In this document: positions 58,888 to 64,000 of the stretch, one piece after another
Numbering within the stretch: the stretch's first letter is position 1
Layout of the letters: each line of letters starts with the position of its first letter
Source: Melampsora larici-populina 98AG31
Lineage: Eukaryota; Basidiomycota; Pucciniomycetes; Pucciniales; Melampsoraceae
NCBI RefSeq assembly: GCF_000204055.1
Contig: NW_006768830.1
Location: 1 to 64,000 of the forward strand
DNA length: 64,000 nt
Reading direction: 5' to 3'
Translations under genes and position numbers: made by a program
The notes under the pieces: generated by a model
Told to the model about the DNA's origin: nothing
What the model saw: the letters and a program-made list of their open reading frames with translations, nothing else
Database searches by the model: none

Positions 58888-59947
58888 TGTCATCCTCCGC
58901 TTTTCCCCATTTGAACATTTCTGCGCCGAGTTTGGTGCTGGTGAGGGGAGTCAATTTGTTCACGTATTTTTCCAGCCCCCAGATGAACTTCTTCATCCAC
59001 TGCACTGTACCTAGAAACTTCTTGATCCCTTTGGCAGATTTTGGCGTCTTCCAATTCAACACTTGCTCTACTTTATCATTATCCGCTCTAATTCCTTCTT
59101 CTGATATCCAATGTCCTAAAAATTTGATTTCTCTCCTAAATAATTTTGTCTTTTTCTTGCTGCAATACAGATTAGCTTCTCTGAGTTTTTGTAACACCAT
59201 CTTAGTATGTTTTTGATGTTCTTCTAATGTCTTCGAAAACACGACGATGTTGTCTAAATAAACCACACATATGACATTCAACAAATCTCCTAATGCTTCC
59301 TCAAGTCTTCCTTGATGGTTGCTAGACGCATTCGTCAAGCCCATTGGCATGACGCACCACTCGTAAAGGCCCCATGGTGTGTGAACTGCCGTTAACGGTA
59401 TGTTGGCTTCCCTCATGCGTGTCTGAAAAAACGCATTAGTAAGATCAATAATAGAGAAGATCTTTCCAGTTCCTACAAGCCTGACCAACGTGTCCACATT
59501 GGGTAATGGCGCACGGTCCCTCACGGTCAGGCCATTCAAGACGCGGTAATTGCATACCCATCTTGGAAGTTCGGTAGGGTCCTTCTTTGGAATGATCAAA
59601 CTTGGTGAAGCATATTGACTTTTTGACCTCCTGATTTGTCCTGCTGCCAGATGCTGCTCCACTAGCTTGCCCCACGCATTCACATGTTTGGGCGGGTAGT
59701 TATAAGCCTTCTCGTTGACTACAGCATCCGGATCTTTCAATATGATTTTATGGCGTACTTTTGAGCTTTCATTTTGTAGCTTCTCAGGAAAGGAGCCGTC
59801 GACAAACAATCCTTCATATTCTGCTTCATCTGATACTGCCGGGATGTCCACTGGGAACAAATCCTTGAATTCCTCAAGCAACTTTAGCTCATATCTCTCA
59901 CACTCATGTCTCAACGGTTCACCTTCTTTCACTGTAAACATCATTCA
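58888..59947 (-). pseudogene. Ty3-2 Pol: reverse transcriptase
   Basis: RT motifs in order: KLVEQHLAAGQIRRSKSQYA, WVCNYRVLNGLT, IFSIIDLTNAFFQTRM (motif A), WCVMPMGLTNAS, and VVYLDNIVVFSK (motif C). Motif C should be Y[LI]DD; the second Asp is Asn here (AAC at 59249-59251), a G>A change equal to TCG>TTG on the other strand, so polymerase activity should be lost. The thumb and connection (FLGHWISEEGIR, IKKFLGTVQWMKKF) follow, up to the solo LTR. An in-frame TGA (59945-59947, TTGA context) sits just before MMFTVKEGE, and open sequence NHFPLPNWGS precedes it, so the true frame starts further upstream. Confidence 0.85.
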
Positions 59948-60012
59948 ACTTCCCCAATTTGGCAGAGGAAAATGATTAATAGTACAGTTTTTCATAAAAG
60001 AATCTAATACTG

Positions 60013-60469
60013 CACACCTGGGCCATTTCACCCACACTACATATGTGCAGCAAGCTAAGTCAATAGTTGTCTATCATGTACATACAGTTCTGCTCAGTTT
60101 TTTGCCCATCAGAATAAATAAATCACATGTTATACCACATGTAACTTTTTCGACTTTGAAATTTTTTTCCCAAAAATTCACTACATATAATTCTGTAGCT
60201 GCTCAGGCAATATTGTTGAAGCTATGTCTTAGTAACAGAAAGTGTGTTACATGCAGTTGAGTTGATGAGATCACACCAAAACATTGAGTCAGTGTATGTA
60301 GTCAATCTTTTGGAAGCTTTTTTCAATCTGAAAGAAGTTACAGCATGTATTACATATGAATAACTTGTCCTGATGAGCAGATAACTGAGCAGAACTGTAT
60401 GTACATGATAACCACATATTCACTGAGCCTGCTACACATATGTAGTGTGGGTCTTATGGCTCAGGTGTG
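60013..60469. mobile_element. Inverted-repeat MITE inside Ty3-2 pol
   Basis: The 457-bp sequence has terminal inverted repeats of about 88 bp starting CACACCTGGGCCAT and CACACCTGAGCCAT and including CCCACACTACATATGTG and TACAGTTCTGCTCAG on both arms. There is no coding capacity. It separates the protease and RT frames, which otherwise adjoin. No target duplication could be defined, so the superfamily is open. Confidence 0.7.
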
Positions 60470-61515
60470 GAGTGATAGACCATTTTATGACAAATCATAC
60501 TCCCAATCATTTTTCCCTGCCCACTTGGGGAACCCGAATAATGTCTGCAGTGTTTCATGCTGACTTCTCTTTCCCACGATGATTCACTCTCTTTCACAGG
60601 CTCAATGATACGAGGCACAGACAATTTCTTAATTTCTTCATTCCACTCTTCCAAGAGACGATAATCATAAATTTTAACACCGGTCTTGTCGCATACAATA
60701 GCTCGTTGATGAATAGAAACAGAAAATTGAAAGATATTGAAGAAAGGAGTTCCAAGAATCATGTCAAAATCTCCTCCTACTTCCCCCAGCTTGCAGTACG
60801 TCCTGTTGAATATTTTTTGTGACGTTGGTTCAACGAGGTTGACTGTGGTGAAATGTGTCAAGACGGGAGGTGGTGATTCAGTGTTGACCGCTAGGCTAAG
60901 CTGTAACGGCTTCGCAAGTTTCCTCTTTAAGAGTCTAAGTCGGTCTGCCGCCTGTTCTGTCAGAATGTTGATTTCGGCCCCAGGATCAGCCAACGCCCGA
61001 ATCTTCTCGCCATTGTGAAGGAATTCAATGATGACCCGAGGTGGCTTAAAAGAAGGTACGCACCCTTCGGCTTCTGCTAAAACAAGCTCTTTGTCTAACG
61101 CTTGAAGCGCAGCTACTGCGATCTCATCCATGTCTGGGAACTCGGCTGTCGCTGCCACCTTGGCATATGATACGGCTGGACGTCCTGCGGGTGGTTGATT
61201 GGATTGTCCCGCTGGATTACGAGCTGCCGGCGGTGAAGATTTAGCTTTAGGGGGTACGTAGTTGGCTGGTTTTGGCGGAGCGACATAGCCTGGCGGAAAA
61301 TTGACTTTCTCTTTGATGTATGGGCCCTTGCATGCACGGTGCTCACTGCCACAGAAACCCTTGCAGAAGTGGCACTGACCTATCAGATCTCGATACGAGT
61401 CAATCTTCCACTTGAATTCTTCGTCACTTAACCGACCTGATGTATTGGCCGTGGTGACTCGAGAACGATTGTGATAGGTATTGGACTCAAACAATCCGGC
61501 ATTGGTATTCATCAC
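60470..61515 (-). pseudogene. Ty3-2 Pol: zinc knuckle-like and protease region
   Basis: The frame opens overlapping the gag stop by four bases (ATGA). It begins with a Cys/His patch CHFCKGFCGSEHRACKG (nucleocapsid-like). A Pro-rich linker follows, then the protease core RALADPGAEINILTEQAAD, where the active site is DPG instead of the usual D[TS]G. The flap and the GGDFDMILGTPFFN motif support a retroviral-type aspartic protease. The natural frame is cut by the MITE at about 60469; the stop at 60454 lies in the MITE. Confidence 0.78.
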
Positions 61516-62600
61516 CCTGTCTTCTTGGTGATAGCATGTGAAGCAACTAACGAGGCATAAAGCGTCTCACATTGATTTTCGAACGCATGGTAGGCGAAAT
61601 CTTTGACTGGTTTCGAGAATCCCCATAGTTTTACTGCCGTCTTCAATTCTTCAATCATGCCATACTCCACGAAAGTAGCTAATTGGTGATCATTTATCAC
61701 AACCGCGTGGAAGTTAATTAAGACTTGAATACCACGAGCTCTGGTACTGTAAGCGATGAAGTCCTCGTACGGCGACATCTTCAAGTGTTGGGCCTTCTCA
61801 AAGAGGCAACTGTTCCAATCACTAGGTAAGCAGGAGTCGAAAAGTTTGACAAGAAACTCCTTCCAAGTGCCTGTGATGAAGCGATCAAACCCTCCTTCAT
61901 AGAAGGCGTGCGCATTAGGTTCCTCCAGGAAATTCCCTACTAGCGTAATGCGATCGGCATCCGACACAACACCTTTAGTGCGAAAAAAGGTTTTCAGAGA
62001 AGAATACCACAGCAGGAATGGCTCTGCTTCGCGGTATGGGCCTTTATAAACCGGCCCGTCTGACGTGCGGAATTTCGTCAGATCAATCCCGCTCGTTGGC
62101 TTTGACTCGGTTGTGGTATTGTCAGCCGAACTCGGAAGCTTAGATTCAATCATTTTCATCATGAAGTCTTCGAATTTCTCCATACGGCGATTAGTAGCTA
62201 GTTGTGAATCTACAATAGCTTTCATGAGCTCTGAACTAGCGTTATCTGACGGGTTGGTTTGGTCAGCCATTGTTGGAAACGGCTTAGGTGAACGTGGAAC
62301 TCGAGTAGGAGTCGAGGGTAAAGAAGAAAGTGGGGATCCCTCAGACGACTCTGGTAATGCTGTCAGAGTAGATGTTCCGGTCCGAAGGCGGTTAGGTGTA
62401 ACAGGCGGTAATTGGATTGTGCGAGTACAAGCAGGTGCGGCTGGCGGAATTGGTTGTGCTGCAGCTAGTCTGGCGATGTCTGGGTTCGGTCTAGAAAGTT
62501 GTTGCTGGCGTCTATTCTCGCGGATAATGGCTTCTGGGTCTGGCAGAGGAACTGGCGGGGCTTTTGGGTTGGTGGGGGGAGCTTGTCGGTGTGTCGTCAT
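61512..62600 (-). CDS. Ty3-2 Gag
   Basis: A 362-residue open frame from ATG 62600. The N-terminal 115 residues are Pro/Ser-rich and disordered. A short helical segment follows (RRMEKFEDFMMKMIES), then a capsid-like region: YREAEPFLLWYSSLKTFFRT, ITLVGNFLEEPNAHAFYEG, GTWKEFLVKLFDSCLP and FENQCETLYASLV. The order and spacing match retrotransposon Gag capsids. It ends with KKTG and a stop overlapping the protease frame by ATGA, suggesting programmed reinitiation or frameshifting for Pol. The plus-strand frame at 62065-62640 is its antisense shadow. Confidence 0.82.
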   Translation of the reverse strand: MTTHRQAPPTNPKAPPVPLPDPEAIIRENRRQQQLSRPNPDIARLAAAQPIPPAAPACTRTIQLPPVTPNRLRTGTSTLTALPESSEGSPLSSLPSTPTRVPRSPKPFPTMADQTNPSDNASSELMKAIVDSQLATNRRMEKFEDFMMKMIESKLPSSADNTTTESKPTSGIDLTKFRTSDGPVYKGPYREAEPFLLWYSSLKTFFRTKGVVSDADRITLVGNFLEEPNAHAFYEGGFDRFITGTWKEFLVKLFDSCLPSDWNSCLFEKAQHLKMSPYEDFIAYSTRARGIQVLINFHAVVINDHQLATFVEYGMIEELKTAVKLWGFSKPVKDFAYHAFENQCETLYASLVASHAITKKTG

Positions 62601-62787
62601 ACACGTCGATCAAGTATGGGGTTTAAAGAACGCGGGGTAGTGATCAATTGAGTTGTTAAAGCACCTCGAATGCAGTGAATTCGAGGTGGCGCATTCAATA
62701 AGAATTTGAAGTATTGATTGTATGGATCCGAAACTATGTATTTCAAAAGAAAGTTGGGTGTATTTGTTGGGTTTGAGAAAAAAAAAG
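62601..62787. other. Ty3-2 leader (5' untranslated)
   Basis: A short region between gag ATG and the 5' LTR, AT-rich with a poly-T run next to the LTR on the minus strand. No clear primer binding site was recognised. Confidence 0.45.
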
Positions 62788-63172
62788 TGTAAGGTTTGGG
62801 AGAACCTTCACTGGATACTTCGCACGGGATACTGTGAGACACAGTAGGGGTTTTCTAGAACCCAAGAGATACTGATTTATATTACTAATCCAACAGGAAC
62901 ACTGGTTCCGAAGGATAGAGGGAGATGTATCAGTCCCGATATCTCTGAGCGGTGAGAACAGTTACAACAATAGAAAGAAACTAGATCAAAAGGAAAGATG
63001 ACTGTACCTGGTTCCAAAGGATAGAGGGAGATGTATCAGTCCCGATATCTCTAAGGAACCATTGGTAAGAGAGAATTGAAAACAACTATAAATAGAGAAT
63101 GAAAGCTAAGGTCTTAAGTGTTAATAATTAAGTGTATAGTTCTGTGATTGTGTAATGACCGTAGGTCTTACA
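62788..63172 (-). repeat. 5' LTR of Ty3-2
   Basis: 385 bp, TGTAAG...CTTACA. It contains the 43-bp block absent from the other LTR and the same internal duplicated segment. A TATA-like CTATAAATAGAG lies at about 63085. Confidence 0.88.
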
Positions 63173-63728
63173 TTAATATAAGTGCAATGAGATGAATATC
63201 AGCAGTTGGACTGGAAGAGGCAAAATTGTAAGATTTAGCCCACCTTCATTGTTGAAAGTCCACTGGAAAGACACTTGATGCCACCTGGAGCAGATGCCGC
63301 TTGCGAGGGATGGGCCGTCTGATTTTCTGTGATGAAGTCAAGGGTACAGTTGTGCCTTTGCGGGGTAGGCTATGATTTGATTTAGATGTTGAGGGAGTCA
63401 AGCCTTGATATGCACAAGAGGAAGAAGCCATGCTTGAAGCCTGTGTCTTTTCAACTGGTGGTGGATGGTTGATTTTAGCGTTGCTTCCAGGAACAGAAAG
63501 GTCTTCAATTTTCTTCTCAAGAGTTTTTATGATGGTTGCAAACTGTGATGCTTGTTGCGCCAATGCATTATTGAAAGCTTCTGCCATGGAGGTGGTTGAT
63601 GGTGGGTTAGTTGCTGGTGTAATACCACGGGGGTCCTGTGTGACTGGTTCTTTCAATATGGCCTCTGTGATCAAAGTGGACATAGAGGATGGTTGGGACA
63701 TTGTGATGTCTTTGTTGGGGGAGGTCAT
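63173..63728 (-). pseudogene. Rust-type gene, upstream part, split by Ty3-2
   Basis: ATG 63728 begins MTSPNKDITMSQPSSMSTLI. The product is Ser/Pro-rich with a short coiled coil (NALAQQASQFATIIKTLEKK) and a basic end (QKIRRPIPRKRHLLQ), stopping at 63246 in this frame. An intron-like stretch leads to the Ty3-2 insertion at 63172. The same strand, the 5-bp duplication and the continuing exons at 55377-54100 indicate a single gene interrupted by the element. Whether the part at 53032-53429 is a related gene is unknown. Confidence 0.5.
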
Positions 63729-63860
63729 TTTGGAAAGTATAAATGATCAGAAAAGGATAAGGAGATTGTTGTAAGAGTTTCTTGGAATAGACTGGGTACA
63801 ATTTATTTGGAGTAGGGTGGGTGGGATCTGAATAGCGTACACCACCGCAAAAGGACTGTC

Positions 63861-63870
63861 ATTTATATAT
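63861..63870 (-). promoter_or_regulatory. TATA-like element upstream of ATG 63728
   Basis: ATATATAAAT on the minus strand, about 135 bp before the ATG. The rest of 63729-64000 shows no gene. Confidence 0.4.
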
Positions 63871-64000
63871 TAAGCAAATTTGAGTAAATTAACGTATTCT
63901 TTCATGTTTTGGATCATGATGACACCACACAGGAATGCTTCAGTTGCTAATAAGCCCTTTCTGAGTTTAGAAACTGGCATTCTTAATTCCGCTACATAGT

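Larger units (their letters stand above)
55383..63172 (-). mobile_element. Ty3/gypsy element Ty3-2 with nested insertions
   Basis: Minus-strand element: 5' LTR 62788-63172, gag 61512-62600, protease 60470-61515, a MITE 60013-60469, RT, a solo LTR 57862-58882, RNase H and integrase, then a polypurine tract and the 3' LTR 55383-55724. Flanks are TTGAT (55378-55382) and TTAAT (63173-63177), a 5-bp duplication with one difference. The domain order RT-RNase H-integrase is that of Ty3/gypsy. It is inserted in a rust-type gene on the same strand. Stops, a frameshift and active-site changes show it is no longer autonomous. Confidence 0.85.

Noticed and set aside
62065..62640. 191-codon plus-strand ORF
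   Set aside because: Exact antisense of Ty3-2 gag; Gly/Val-rich shadow frame.

Overview
The window reads as a repeat-rich stretch of a basidiomycete fungal genome, most likely a rust (Pucciniomycotina). The reasons are many short GT-AG introns of 51-82 bp, Ty3 Gag and Pol of the kind common in rusts, PIF1-type Helitrons, F-box-like gene families, Tet-like 2OG-Fe(II) oxygenase relatives, and nonsense changes that fit TCG>TTG hypermutation. No rRNA, tRNA or CRISPR was seen. There is one 100-N assembly gap.

Layout. (1) 1-7932 is the 3' part of a Helitron (H1): a helicase C-terminal fragment, an intact F-box-like gene, and a second F-box-like gene split by an 1170-bp palindromic Mutator-like MITE with a 9-bp target duplication. 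H1 ends at a hairpin plus CTAG inside an exon of a minus-strand gene (7933-9642). (2) 9824-11044 is a CACTA-like long inverted-repeat element. (3) 13396-15666 is an alpha/beta-hydrolase pseudogene with a solo LTR in an intron. (4) 17193-18455 is a frameshifted Tet-like gene cut by the 5' LTR of a Ty3 element (Ty3-1). (5) Ty3-1 runs 18456-25403 and resumes at 41608-42423. A complete 16,204-bp Helitron (H2, 25404-41607) lies inside its reverse transcriptase, exactly between an A and a T, and removing it restores the reading frame. H2 carries an F-box-like pseudogene, an intact five-exon gene of possible OB-fold type, a Tet-like oxygenase gene, smaller ORFs and a four-exon Rep/helicase. (6) 43158-51288 holds decaying host genes, among them a C2H2 zinc-finger gene. 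(7) 51327-52659 is a compact Tc1/mariner-like element with an apparently intact transposase. (8) 54100-63728 is a rust-type gene on the minus strand split by a second Ty3 element (Ty3-2, 55383-63172), which itself holds a solo LTR (5-bp duplication AAACG) and an inverted-repeat MITE.

Working together. The Helitrons look like the active gene carriers: both transport members of one F-box-like family, and H2 adds a basic-tailed, possibly DNA-binding protein and an oxygenase next to its own Rep/helicase. Much of the other coding sequence is broken, repeatedly by TGA codons preceded by T, as expected if CGA arginine codons in a TCGA context mutated to TTGA. Intact exceptions are F-box-like gene 1, the H2 OB-like gene, the H2 Rep/helicase and the mariner transposase.
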